64,000 bases of DNA from Erpobdella octoculata (Eukaryota > Annelida > Clitellata > Hirudinida > Erpobdellidae), in the NCBI GenBank assembly GCA_963978895.1, contig OZ022240.1, positions 13,345,807-13,409,806 on the forward strand, read 5' to 3'. The notes beneath the pieces were generated by a model. It worked only from the letters and a program-made list of their open reading frames with translations, was not told the DNA's origin and made no database searches. Below, one piece after another: positions 10,171-20,489 of the stretch. How positions within the stretch are numbered: position 1 is the stretch's first letter; every line of letters starts with the position of its first letter. Both the position numbers and the translations under genes were made by a program.

Positions 10171-10179
10171 AGAAATTAG

Positions 10180-11215
10180 CGGGGTTAACGCTACTTTTTC
10201 AAAGTAGCGCCGCTCTTCGCTACCGCTACCAGTCTTATATAAGTAGCAGCACTACCGCTGCCGCTACTGAAATTTATAAGTAGCATCGCTACCGCTACTC
10301 TGCTGAGGACTCGTAAAAGTTACAAAGTAGCACTAACAGCCTGTATATGATTTTTATATGACATCAACAGTATTACTCATTTTGTTGCATTTAATAACAC
10401 AAATTTTTGTTTACTTCAAAGTTAACAAAGTGACTTATTTTCAATATCATCATCATCAACATAATTATCCATCGTTAGTTTTTACAAACTTTTATTTAGG
10501 TTACAATTTCTGTTTGTATGTGTGTGTCTTTCTCTGTACGCAAATCTTGCAAGTAAAATTTACGTACACATTCACCAAAGGCCACAAACACGTCAAAGCA
10601 TCACGCATGCCCGCTATGTCAAATCTTGCATCGGTCATTTAACACCAAGGGGCCATGCTTCAAAGACACTCATGTCTCAAGCAATCAACAAGTTTGTAGA
10701 AGACATGGTTGTAATATACAGCAATTTTATTCGTAACATACAGTAAATAAAAGAGCTCGACAAGAAATAACTTCAAGATCTTAAGATCAAATGAGCAAAA
10801 AACAATTAAATGAAAAGTTTAAAAAAACTGCTTTCATCTGTTCGTACAAACTGTAGGTATACACACTTAAACAGCCAGATACCATACACCTCAAAACATC
10901 ACTAACACCCGCTATACCACTTCTGCCACACTTCAAAGAGACGCACACGCTCGCTTTAGCAAGGTCAGGAAAAGTTCCACATTTCAAAGAGACGCTTACA
11001 CCCGTCGATCAATCAACCAGACTCAGATTTCATGCATACTTCAAATAAAAACTAAATACATTGGAAATCACTTAATTGATATAAAAAACACAATTTGTTT
11101 TTGATTGAAAGTAGCGGTAGCGAATAGCGCAGAGAACAGCTAAAAAATGTAGCAGCGCTACCATCAACGATCTTGTCAGCCAATAGTAGCGCCGCTACCG
11201 CTCTTAACAACCCTG
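10180..11215. mobile_element. hAT-type MITE with GTAGCGGTAGCG iterations, 8-bp TSD
   Basis: Exact 8-bp target duplication GAAATTAG at 10172-10179 and 11216-11223. The right end is GCTCTTAACAACCCTG and the left end CGGGGTTAACGCTAC, giving an imperfect inverted repeat. Sub-terminal DNA on both sides is built from GTAGCGGTAGCG-like motifs in opposite orientation. No transposase. Confidence 0.85.
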
Positions 11216-11320
11216 GAAATTAGCAATAATGCTTGCCGTGCAAATTAAAAAAAAATTGTGTGCAACAGGGCTGAGCTATACATCGTTGGATTGGGTTTTA
11301 AACAAAATGTTTGAAAAAAT

Positions 11321-11693
11321 CTTTTTAAAATACCACATTTTTGTGAACTAAAAACAAGAAAAGAATTTTTCTCTGGGCTGTGTGAGAAATGTCTTGATGG
11401 AGGCAAGTATTCAATATGTACATTCGTATAACAAACAAGCCATAATTTTTTAAAACTTAAAACGTGGGGCGCCTTTTATATTTATATTAAAAAAGCGGGT
11501 CTACCCTGTTTAAAAGTTAGCAGATTGTTAGTTTGAGTAAAAGGCGCCCCACGTTTTAAGTTTTAAAAATTATTGCTTATTCGTTATATGAATTTCCACA
11601 ATTAATGCATGCCTCCATCAAAACATTTCTCACACAGCCCAGAGAAAAATTATTTTCTTGTTTTTAGTTCACAAAAACAAGGTATTTTAAAAA
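11321..11693. repeat. Long inverted repeat (arms ~157 bp, spacer ~58 bp)
   Basis: Arm 11321-11480 begins CTTTTTAAAATACCAC and ends AACGTGGGGCGCCTTTTA. Arm 11538-11693 is its reverse complement at roughly 85-90% identity by eye, including GGGCTGTGTGAGAAAT and its partner. Probably a foldback MITE, but I could not fix a target duplication. Confidence 0.8.
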
Positions 11694-11699
11694 GTTTAT

Positions 11700-11766
11700 A
11701 TATAAAAAACACAATTTGTTTTTGATTGAAAGTAGCGGTAGCGAATAGCGCAGAGAACAGCTAAAA
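11700..11766. repeat. Fragment of the 10180-11215 MITE
   Basis: About 65 bp nearly identical to 11083-11147 of the MITE upstream (ATTGAAAGTAGCGGTAGCG and flanks). A 3'-end fragment or duplicate. Confidence 0.8.
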
Positions 11767-12053
11767 TATATATATATATATTAGGGTGGAGCTTATAAAA
11801 CCAAAAAAATTAAAATTATTATTTTTGAATGTCTTACCCCACTAATCCGTTCCTTTTTATATTTAGGGGCAGCTCAAGCACCTCAAAAATGTCAAAAATT
11901 ACAAAATTTGAAGAATTACGAGTATATCGTAATTTATTGCAAAAAAGGCAGTAATTATTTATGAAAACATTAATAATGAATAATCTTTTTTAAATGTTCA
12001 CTATTAAGTTTCTGACTAGAGTTTATAGACTTATGACAGCCTTGAAAGAGTCT
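11767..12053. other. AT run and possible transposon end
   Basis: A short AT run is followed by TAGGGTGGAGCTTATAAAAC, which could be the 3' terminal sequence of the transposon whose gene lies on the minus strand at 12031-14906. I find no matching opposite end, so this is tentative. Confidence 0.3.
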
Positions 12054-14906
12054 GTTTCCTGTAAGCTTCTGCGTCCCGTTATTTTTTTGGAACGATACGA
12101 TACGATTTCTGAAATTTGCCTCGAATTAAACGATACGATACGAGACGCTTCGACCAATAACGATATCGATACGATACGATACGATTTCGGGATCTCGACT
12201 GAAGCGGAAAGTTTGCCTAGAGATAACATAGAATGATGAACTATACGCGACAGACAATATTAATAACTAAATTAAAGAAATTCATTGAAAAAAATATATA
12301 AATATTAAAAAATTTCAAAATTTATAAAAATTTACCAAATTTAATTTTTTTTTACAACTTGAAATAAGTTTCATTTGTTTAATTTCGGTACATCTATTTG
12401 TCTAAATTTATACTCTAAATAAAACGCTACCGCCGATAGAAAGTATTTATTTACTTTATTTAGTGACTCGGCATGATAATGATGACAAACACGAGAAAGT
12501 GCCTCTATGCAAGAATTAAAAAAGTGAAAAAACCCAGCGTGTTTATTTATAGGCGATGGCGAATGCGGTTAGCAATAGCAAGAAAGAAGCTGAGAAAGTT
12601 TCGAATTCCAGCTGCAGACGATACGGGCTACGGCACTGTCGTGCACACTACAGGTGGCACACACATACTCACACACAACCAAGAATATCATCGAGATTAT
12701 AAAGATATATCTTAGATGAGCTACTATTACGGTCAATTACGGATATCGAAACACTAAAATAATCATTCCAATTCTATGTAACAAATTTGAAAAAATAAGT
12801 TTATCAAACAGACTAAACCAAAACATAAACATAGAATGATCATTACTATTACATTACTCATTTCATTATTCTCATTAATAATAATAGTCATCGATGTCAG
12901 CGAGTACGATTGCCTTGTAGGGCTTGTAGTATCAGTAGTATCCAGAGCTCGACTAGCAGCCTAATAGGAGCGTGGCTTTTTTGCTGCCGGTTCCCAGACT
13001 AAAAATAGTAAATAATGGGGCTGGAAAACTGAATTTAAAGTGGGGATGATAATAGTCATAAACTTCTGTCAATAGGTAGATTAATTAATCAATGTTGATG
13101 AATCAATTGCAAATATTCACAGTTGTGAGAATCGTTAATTAAATATGTATGACTTTCGTTATTTATTGGAAAATATTTTTAAAAAATCCCGATATTTTTT
13201 TGGGATTTTTATCGGGAATGAAATTCTTAGTATCGCTAATTATATAGATACGAGACTTCTTCCGCAGGCTGTATCGTTTCAATGGCGATACGGGATCTCC
13301 CGTATCGTTTTGAAATCTCGATTGAATTTGAGATAACGATATCGGGACGCAGATGCTTAGTTTCCTGCTCCTAGGGTACATTTTGCAATGGTTCTCTACA
13401 ACTTGCAGTAGGAATTGCAGCTGCGATTCATCATGTGTTAAAATTCCACTGTACTCCTGAATGAGTGCCACTCCACGCTCAGCGTGATCATTAACAACTT
13501 TTAAGTTCTTCACTATTTCTGCAGCCTTCTTGTAGTCGTCTCTGTACTCCCACAAGTCTGGATCAACAGCAAGAAATCCATCTGGAAGTTCCATGATGCG
13601 AAACAGTGTCATTGACTTTGCTGTGATGAAATCTTCCAAGTTCTTATCCTTAATGAATCAAGAACAACAGTGATTTGCTTGGAATGATTCTGATCTTGGT
13701 CTTCTTTATTCTGCATGGCACTTACCGTCAGCCTCTTGATTGAGGAACTGACCCGACTGTCGAAGAAAGCTAAGCTAGCAAGTTCCTGGGACAAGAACCA
13801 CTAGTGATTGGAAACTTGGCGTGATGTTGACTTTGAGATGGCTGAATGGATTGATGAATATTCAAGTAGTGACTTCAGCAGCAGAAGGTCAATATAAGGA
13901 GCACCCTGTGCTTCCGGCGCAGAGACCCAAGCTTTCAGATAGACACGTACTGTGAACAGACACACATCACATAATCCTTTCAGTTCTGCCTGAGTCAGTT
14001 GGAATTGAGCCCTGAACATCCAGATCTTTAAAATATAAATAACTTTGGACATCCAGTGGGCGTGGTACATTGCTCCGTGTGACATGAATCGCAATCCTCT
14101 GGCAGGAACAGCTCCATGAAAAACAATCACAAGTTCCAGAAATTCTTTATAATCATCTCTCGGCTGACTCTGTTCAAGATGCTTGTTGCCATAATCTATG
14201 GTGTCATGCTTAATGTCACCCACTAGACTTGCCACATCATCGGCTTCAATTCCTGGTTCACACTTAGCTGTATCAATGCATCCCCAATAATCTTGAAAGC
14301 GTTTGAAGAGTGGAACCACGAGAAAAGATGTGCTTACTCCTATACAAACTTTGAACACTTCACCAATTATCAGTTCTATGATATGATGCCTGCAGGCCAG
14401 TGACAAAAGCTCCTTTTCGAGTTTCTGTTCTATGAGGACACAGGCACCAGTGTTCCGGCCAGTATTTGATCTGGTTGTATCAAAGCACATAGCTCGGATG
14501 CTAGCGGCTATGCCCCAGTCTTCAATAGCTCCAGCCATCGTCCCCCTTCTTCCTTTTTCTTGTTGTCCTAACAAAAATATTTTATCTTCTTGTAATACTG
14601 ACGTCATGGTTAGAGCATCGGCGTTAGCGACATCAAAAAGATCTTCCAGTCTCGAAACAAAAATTGATTCTTTAGCAAGCTGAGTTGGTGACGTTCTCGA
14701 TTTGTTCTTCTTCAGAAGATACCATTCTTCAAATGTCTGCTCAAGCTTGGTTTGGCAGTATTGGTGATCTCTCATCAGGATTCTAGCTTTCTGCCAAAAT
14801 TTTGCTATTTCCCTGATGGTACCACCGACGTTTGTCTTATGGTCTCCTTCAGTTCGAGATGACGATATAGGAAGAATGGCAAAGATGGCATCTTGCTGCC
14901 TGTTAA
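12031..14906 (-). pseudogene. Decayed DDE transposase (hAT-like), cut by a MITE
   Basis: Minus-strand coding can be followed from about 14906. KFWQKARI precedes the ATG at 14775; then FEEWYLLKKNKSR, CFDTTRSNTG (second catalytic Asp region), LACRHHIIEL (C-x-x-H signature), FMSHGAMYHAHWMSKVIYI, and after frame breaks near 13800 and 13630 NDHAERGVALIQEYSG. The TCTTTTC-free C-terminus is split by the MITE at 12062-13359; after the insertion the frame reads seven more codons to a TAA at 12031-12033. The related element at 40786-41959 has an 8-bp TSD, so I place the family near hAT. At least two frameshifts make this copy dead. Confidence 0.7.
12062..13359. mobile_element. CGATACGATACGA-rich MITE, copy 1, 8-bp TSD
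   Basis: Target duplication GTTTCCTG at 12054-12061 and 13360-13367. Terminal inverted repeats TAAGCTTCTGCGTCCCG and CGGGACGCAGATGCTTA match at 16 of 17. Sub-terminal iterations of CGATACGATACGA face inward from both ends. A second copy of the same family occupies 22851-24364. It has no transposase; internal open frames (12473-12715) are not conserved in frame between the copies. Confidence 0.9.
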
Positions 14907-15643
14907 TTCAGTCACAGAGTCACAACTGGAAGTTATCTAGGGTATTAATCTGGTATTAGTACAAGGCGAGAAAAAAATGACAGCAGCTTTTGAGTATTAA
15001 AAACTTTACCATCATTGAGCTGTCAAAATTGGTGATCTCTCATTGAATGAATTCGAGAAACAAGATGCCATTTTGAGGTTGCAAAATCCAAGTCCAGCCT
15101 TCAAGTACCCTTCAATTCTCAAAGGTGACAAGAAGCTGCGGTTCAACAATCATTGGCTGGAGGACTTTCACTGGTTGCATTATTCTAAACCTGCGAACGA
15201 AGTTTTCTGCAAATATTGTTTCTTTTTTGCTTACGGCGATCAAATTGCATCCATCCTCGTCAAGACACCGTTTAACAACTGGAGAATCTCTCGAGAAGCT
15301 TTTGAAAATCATGCGAGGACTTTCTACCATAAGTTGTCGGTGGAAAGAGCTTCAACTTTTGAAAAAATCATGCAAAACCCAGATTCATCAATTGATAGGC
15401 AGTTGAGTAAACAAAAGGACTTTGAACGGAAAACCAACTTGAATTTATTGAAAGGAATCTTCAAAGCAATCCTCTACTTGTCACGACAGTCACTCGCTTT
15501 ACGTGGTCATCGTGATTCTGGCAACATCTTTGAACCAGATTTGAGTTCTAATGATGGTAACTTCAGAAATCTCGTTAGACTGATGGCATCACAAGATCCA
15601 GATTTTATGTATGCTTTAAAGCATTCGGCCAAAAATGCAAGTT

Positions 15644-15747
15644 ACTTGAGTAGTTTCATGCAAAACGACATCATCGATATAATGCATCAAATTGCACTTG
15701 AGTAGTTTCATGCAAAACGACATCATCGATATAATGCATCAAATTGC
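15644..15747. repeat. 52-bp tandem duplication in the transposase
   Basis: The segment ACTTGAGTAGTTTCATGCAA and the next 32 bases occur twice in a row, period 52. As 52 is not a multiple of three, the duplication introduces the stop at 15705. Confidence 0.95.
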
Positions 15748-16220
15748 ACTTGAGAAGCTTTTGCTAAGAATTTGAAAAAGTGAAATATTCACGCTTCTTG
15801 CTGATGAATCGGGGGAAAAGTTATGAGTGGACATAAATCAGGAGTTGCAGCTCAAATTCGTCAGCTTTATCCAATGACTGTCTATGTGCATTGTTTCAGT
15901 CACTGTTTAAATTAAGCAGTTGCTGGGAGTTATGAGATTAGAAAAATCAAACAATGTCTAAGCATGATCAGGGAAGTTTACAATTTTCTAAACTGCCCCA
16001 AGAAACAAGCGGAACTTCTTAAATCTATTCAAAAGATGCCAGTTGAAACAAAGAAATTTAAAATGAAGAAAACATGTGAAACAAGATGGGTTGAGCGACC
16101 CACTGCAATCGAGTCTTTCTACGAACTACTGGAACCTAAAATTTATGTGCTGTTTGAGATTTCAGAGTGGCCAATTGCCTCAAATTCTTTTCACGCAAAA
16201 GCTCTTAACACCATCACAAT

Positions 16221-16540
16221 AGTAGTAGTAGTAGTAGGATCGATTAGAAGTGCCAGTTGCTAAGCTTCAGAGGCGCCGGGAACGACTCGTGCATATGGGA
16301 TCACACAGTATTACCTGCCACCCGCACGTGTCTCCGAAATCGGAATGTGCCGAACCCTATTACACCCCAGTCGTGAAACTGGTACTCATTTATCGACCAG
16401 TGAAGGATGAAAGGCTGAGTTGGCCTGAGCAGTGTGAGTGAATTCCTTGCTCAACGGAATTACGCCTCGCCGTGACTGAGATTTGAACCCACGACGGCAG
16501 GATGATAGCATAACTGCTTTCACCACTGTGCTACGGCACC
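16221..16540 (-). mobile_element. tRNA-derived SINE inserted in the hAT gene
   Basis: Read on the minus strand it starts GTGGGTGCCGTAGCACAGTG (A box TAGCACAGTGG), has B-box GGGTTCAAATC, then GAGCAAGGAATTCACTC, and later CCTTTCATCCTTC and TCGATAAATGAGTACCAG, and ends in a short CTA repeat tail. CACAAT stands at 16215-16220 and 16541-16546 as a probable target duplication. The host reading frame is open on both sides. The middle and tail resemble SINE cores found in molluscs and other invertebrates. Confidence 0.9.
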
Positions 16541-17687
16541 CACAATGTTCGACTTCATCATTTCCTTGATTGTCTTGAAGCACAGTTTTTCATACAGCGT
16601 TTCTCTGAGCCGCTATCTCCAATCTCCATCCATCGATTACCATGAAGCAATCACTTCAGCCTTAATTCTCATTGAAAAATTTAATAAAGTCATTTCCAGC
16701 AGCCCCGAAGAGTTCCATTTGCTCTTCAAAGAAGCTTCGACATTGTCAAGACATCACAACATCGCCATTGAAGTTCCAAAGAGCCGTGGCAGACCAAGGC
16801 TTGATGGAGCAAATCAAGAACCTGAAGAATATTACTGTAATCACTTGTTTGAACCGTTTTTGAAAACATTTATCTCAGAGCTCGAAGATAAGTTTACAGC
16901 GAACAATGCAATGTCTGGTTTTTCACATCTGATGTATACCAAAGATTGGACATATGACGACGAAACAAAGGATCAAATAAAGATTTTGTTTGACTTTTAC
17001 GAAATGGACTTGAACGACTCATTTTCATCTGTTCTCGGCGAAATTGAATTGTGGCAAAAGAAGCTTGATAATTTGAAAGAAAAGCCAATTTCTGCATTAA
17101 ACCACATCAAGCTTTGCAATGAACATTTATTTCCTAATGTTAAGAAGTTTTTAAAATTTACAACGTGATTCCAGTTAAGACAGCTCAAATCGAAAGATCG
17201 TTCAGCAAACTCGGACTTATTAAAACGGAAGTTCAAAATTCAACCGGACAAGAAGAACGGTTTCATGTTGTTAAGTATTCACCGCGACGTTACTGTAACA
17301 TTCGATGAATTTCTTACAGAATTCAAAAAGTCACGCCGAATACTTGACATCTAAACTTTAAGTGGAAATAAAATCTCTTTTAGTTTCCATAATTCGACTT
17401 TAGTTTTAATACTATGTTAAAAAACCATAAAAAATGTGTCACCCCCCTCAGCAAATCCTGGCTATGCCACTGGTATATATATACATACACACATGATTAA
17501 TTTTTCTTAATCATAATTTTTTAATTGTATATCATTCATTGAACTTTAATTTTATTTTTGGTTTTACTTCTTCATTTTAATTTTATTATTTAGCTTATTT
17601 TATTTGTGTAATTTTGCATCTTTTTAATTTATTTAAGTAGGTTATCTGTTTTCACTTGTAAACATTCAATTTAGGTTTAGTTTAAAA

Positions 17688-17732
17688 CAACCCTGATGAT
17701 GGCCGGTAAGGCTGAAACTTGCAAGTTGGTTG
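17688..17732 (+). ncRNA. Hammerhead-ribozyme-like motif, copy 2
   Basis: CAACC, CTGATGA (17693-17699), a GGCC/GGCT hairpin with loop GGTAA, GAAA (17714-17717), palindromic CTTGCAAG, GTT and GGTTG (17728-17732). The core carries the canonical CTGATGA, where copy 1 has CTGACGA (position 7 is free in hammerheads). The same extra U before stem II is present. Confidence 0.5.
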
Positions 17733-17766
17733 AGAATAAAATGTTTGATTTTAAGTTTAGTAAAAG

Positions 17767-18565
17767 CAGGCTTGCGGAGCCGCCATTTTTTTCCGCGGCT
17801 CGGCTCCGGCTCCCTATAAAGGGGGTGTAACACGAGACAAAATTGCGAAAACTTTTCACCGAAACATTTTTAACTGTTTATACTTGCACTTTATTAGTTT
17901 ATCTACTCTACCTATATGACAATTGTTAAATATTAAAACCGACCATTTTGTTTTAAGTCGATTTTAAATGTTTACGAAAGGGTACATTTTGTTTTTTGGC
18001 GCAGCAAAAATTTAATTTTAAATACTTGATAAAATTATTTCACGGAGTTAGAATATTTTTACTATAAAGTTAACAAAATAATATGCAATTTAAAAAATTG
18101 TAATTATTTTATAAGAATATAAACACTCATCAAACGAAAGCAAATCTTGAAGCGCATCTCGAGTGTGTATTTGGAACATAATTGTATTAATTTTTAATGC
18201 AGTTTTAAAAATGTTGAATAAAATAAAAAAGTCCAAAAATAACAATGTAACCAAAAACAGAGTTTGGCAGGTAAATAAACTAAAACGAAACGAAAACAAT
18301 TCATTAAAGATTTCTTGTGGTGTGGTGATGTGCGCGCGTGCTATCATTTGATTGAAGGCTGTTGCTGTTGTGACGTTTGTAAAATGTTAAAACATTTCAA
18401 ATTTGAGGGAGATAAACAATAAAATAATTTTAGAATTTCAAAGCTTTTCATCTTGAAAAAAATTCTGCTCATATAAAAAAATTTTGAGAGCCGGAGCCGC
18501 CAGATATTTTCGGCTCTGGGTCCGGCTCCCACAAAAATTAGCGGCTCCTCGGCTCCGGAAGCCTG
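17767..18565. mobile_element. hAT-type MITE, GGAGCCG-rich, 8-bp TSD
   Basis: Exact target duplication AGTAAAAG at 17759-17766 and 18566-18573. Ends CAGGCTTGCGGAGCCG and CGGCTCCGGAAGCCTG are inverted. Sub-terminal GGCTCCGGCTCC iterations occur on both sides. The related uninterrupted repeat near 5168 shows the empty site. Confidence 0.92.
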
Positions 18566-18705
18566 AGTAAAAGTGTTTTCTCTCACTTAAAATATTTAAA
18601 ACTTTTAATTGAAAAAACCGTGTCTTCTAAAGGGCGTGTATACTTCAACAGAGCACATTTGACTGAAAATCTAGTGCCAAAATATTGTAAATATATATAT
18701 ATTAA

Positions 18706-18894
18706 TGTAAAATCGCTGTTTTTACAATAGGTTTTCCCATTGATAGACGTTAAAGGACATCGAATAACTATTATGGACATTATTATTAAACCAGAAGGTA
18801 TAACTAGCCGTAACAAAGCTTCATTTATTATTTTCCAATAAAACATCAAAACCATTCTATTGAGCCCGGTATACGATTTGGTGATATCGTAACA
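18706..18894 (+). repeat. 5' LTR of the SAP element
   Basis: 189 bp, TG...CA ends, AATAAA near 18837. Apparently identical to 20490-20678. Confidence 0.92.
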
Positions 18895-18919
18895 TTGGTG
18901 TCAGAATTGGGATACAAGA

Positions 18920-19741
18920 ATGGTTTTGAAATCATTGGATGAGCTTTGGGCGAGTGAAATGAAAGACGAGCTGGAGAAACGTGGCCTGAGCGATACAGGT
19001 AAAAAGGACGAACTTATGGAACGCCTCTTAGCCGCGTTAGTGAATGAGGGCTATGGGCCTGACGACGACGAATATCTATTCGACATTGACGAGGAGGCTG
19101 TGGTCAAGCGAAGGAAATTAAAAAACAAATTGCTGGAGGAAGAAAGACAACGAGCGAAAGAAAACATGGCAGCACAGAAGAAGACAGGAGAAGGAATGAT
19201 TCTTGGCCACGGAAACAAAGTGGCAGCAGCCAGTACAACTGTTGAGAGTTTGGTCGCAGGGTTGGCTGAGGCAGTGGTGGACACGGTTCTGGACCAGCGG
19301 GCTGCTGGTGATGTGGGTTGCTGCGGCGAAACCCAATTTGAACTGGAGTCCACCAGCTGTGTCTCAGAGCATGTGACGGATGACGGCCGTACAGACTGCA
19401 CAAGTCAGGTGGGTCATGATGATGAGCCTGTCAAAGACGGTCATGATAAGGAACCTTGCAAAGATGCGCAAGATGAACCATGCAAAGATGGTGACAGTGA
19501 TACAGTCGGTTTGGACGTCAAAAACCAAACTAAAGAAGATGAGAAGAATGTTGAAAACGAAATGCAAAACGATGAGGATGAAAGTGACGATGATGATTAT
19601 AATAATGGCAATAACAACTATGGCTTTCACCCATACAGCGACGGTTCTGAAACGGAAGCCTCCATAACAGACGACGCACCGAATATTCAGGGTCAGATTT
19701 TAGTGAAGAATCTGACTCGGATGAAGCAACCGAGGATTTAG
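18920..19741 (+). CDS. Gag-like acidic protein with N-terminal SAP domain, 273 aa
   Basis: Residues about 5-39 (SLDELWASEMKDELEKRGLS then TGKKDELMERLLAAL) form a SAP domain, a helix-turn-helix DNA/chromatin-binding motif. A basic KRRKLKNKLLEEERQR helix follows. The C-terminal half is very acidic with short repeats of the type DEPCKDGD. The protein occupies the gag position of a small LTR element. A role in binding chromatin or packaging is inference; no zinc knuckle or capsid motif is visible. The ATG lies 25 bp after the 5' LTR, inside the leader. Near its end the frame overlaps by about 95 bp with the next open frame, which continues the acidic composition. Confidence 0.8.
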   Translation: MVLKSLDELWASEMKDELEKRGLSDTGKKDELMERLLAALVNEGYGPDDDEYLFDIDEEAVVKRRKLKNKLLEEERQRAKENMAAQKKTGEGMILGHGNKVAAASTTVESLVAGLAEAVVDTVLDQRAAGDVGCCGETQFELESTSCVSEHVTDDGRTDCTSQVGHDDEPVKDGHDKEPCKDAQDEPCKDGDSDTVGLDVKNQTKEDEKNVENEMQNDEDESDDDDYNNGNNNYGFHPYSDGSETEASITDDAPNIQGQILVKNLTRMKQPRI

Positions 19742-19758
19742 TAACGGACGAAACTCCA

Positions 19759-20442
19759 ATGGAAAAATACGTCAAAGTTAACTTGACAAGAAAAGAAGAC
19801 ACTGATCTGAGAGACGATGGCGATAATTTGAAGAAAGATCCGCTGGACGATACGAAAGTTGACACCGACGAAAGAGCCGAGTTGGAATGTGAAAAGAAAA
19901 CGTTCGATTGTAGCTTGGAAGAAAACAAACATGACGGCGATGAACTTCTCCAAAACCACAATAGCAATGCAGCAAGCAAAAACTCTGGAAAAAATGAGAC
20001 AAGAACAGAGAACGGTACCGAGGGTTTTAAATCAGATGAATCCACAGAAGATTCTAGATCAGATAGACTAAGAGTCATTGTAAAATCAAATAACAGTTTG
20101 ATGAAGGGATTTATTGGATTTATGGAACGACGTGTTTTCGAAAAACCTTTTGAAGAGTTTCTTGAGAAAGATCTAAAGGATGTGAAGGAAGAAGAAAAAG
20201 CAGACAATTCCGATAAACCGTGCAAAGATGTTCAGGACGAGGCATGCAAAAAAGGCTGTGATGAACCGTGCAAAAATGGCGACGATGAGCCAAAGAAAGA
20301 CTCTGTTGATGAGCCAAAGAAGGACTGGAAGAAACTGTGTCAAACGGTCAAGAGACTTGACCATGTTGTTTGCGAATTGCGGTCAAAGCCACGAGTAAAG
20401 ATCAAGGTATTTTGGTGTTCGTGGCCGAGTCGCATTTCTTAA
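19759..20442 (+). CDS. Second acidic ORF of the SAP element, 227 aa
   Basis: The frame is open from about 19659 and reads SGSDFSEESDSDEATEDL before its first ATG at 19759, so it looks like the continuation of the SAP protein in the -1 frame. It is acidic and lysine-rich and ends in the same kind of repeat (DEPCKNGDDEPKKDSVDEPK), then a more hydrophobic tail KIKVFWCSWPSRIS. I see no known domain. Either one base has been gained or lost near 19680 or the two are joined by ribosomal frameshifting; no canonical slippery heptamer is obvious. Confidence 0.6.
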   Translation: MEKYVKVNLTRKEDTDLRDDGDNLKKDPLDDTKVDTDERAELECEKKTFDCSLEENKHDGDELLQNHNSNAASKNSGKNETRTENGTEGFKSDESTEDSRSDRLRVIVKSNNSLMKGFIGFMERRVFEKPFEEFLEKDLKDVKEEEKADNSDKPCKDVQDEACKKGCDEPCKNGDDEPKKDSVDEPKKDWKKLCQTVKRLDHVVCELRSKPRVKIKVFWCSWPSRIS

Positions 20443-20474
20443 AAGCGATATGCTGTTCGGGACGAACAGAATTA

Positions 20475-20489
20475 AGAAGGGGGTAATAA
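20475..20489 (+). promoter_or_regulatory. Polypurine tract of the SAP element
   Basis: AGAAGGGGGTAATAA immediately 5' of the 3' LTR, the usual site of plus-strand priming. Confidence 0.75.

Larger units (their letters stand above)
15043..17355 (+). pseudogene. ZMYM1-type hAT transposase, disrupted
   Basis: The 15043-15705 frame encodes a TTF-type zinc-finger region (WLEDFHWLHYSKPANEVFCK then YCFFF) and the start of the DUF4371-like domain (LYLSRQSLALRGHRD). A 52-bp tandem duplication then breaks the frame. KKTCETRWVERPTAIESFYE (15964-16215) is the characteristic hAT insertion-domain motif. A SINE (16221-16540) follows, after which the frame resumes as MFDFIISLIVLKHSF. The C-terminal dimerisation motif ERSFSKLGLIKTEVQNSTGQ is encoded at about 17180-17250 in another frame. 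The gene is of normal layout for the family but carries several stops. Confidence 0.85.
15000..17472 (+). mobile_element. hAT element body with only the 3' terminus present
   Basis: The right end reads GCTATGCCACTG at 17461-17472, preceded by ACCCCCCTCAGC, a typical hAT end. No matching CAGTGGCATAGC start is present upstream; the coding region begins within ~40 bp of the neighbouring minus-strand transposon. A 16-bp sequence ATTGGTGATCTCTCAT occurs at both 14760-14775 and 15028-15043, close to the junction, suggesting a deletion or rearrangement that fused two elements and removed both 5' ends. Confidence 0.65.
17480..18700 (+). mobile_element. Penelope-like element terminal region, copy 2 (interrupted)
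   Basis: Second copy of the repeat at 4834-5294. T-rich DNA, the hammerhead-like motif and the conserved reading-frame start are all present, but a MITE (17767-18565) sits inside it. The two flanks join at AGTAAAAG exactly as in the uninterrupted copy (near 5168-5175). Its AT tail in turn hosts the LTR element that starts at 18706. Confidence 0.55.

Noticed and set aside
12473..12715. 80-aa arginine-rich ORF in the MITE
   Set aside because: The second copy of the MITE does not keep the frame, so there is no sign of coding.
19530..20225. Minus-strand Ser/Phe-rich ORF of 231 aa
   Set aside because: It is the antisense shadow of acidic, lysine-rich coding on the plus strand.
18920..20442. Host chromatin gene with a SAP domain
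   Set aside because: It lies between identical LTRs next to primer-site and purine-tract sequences.
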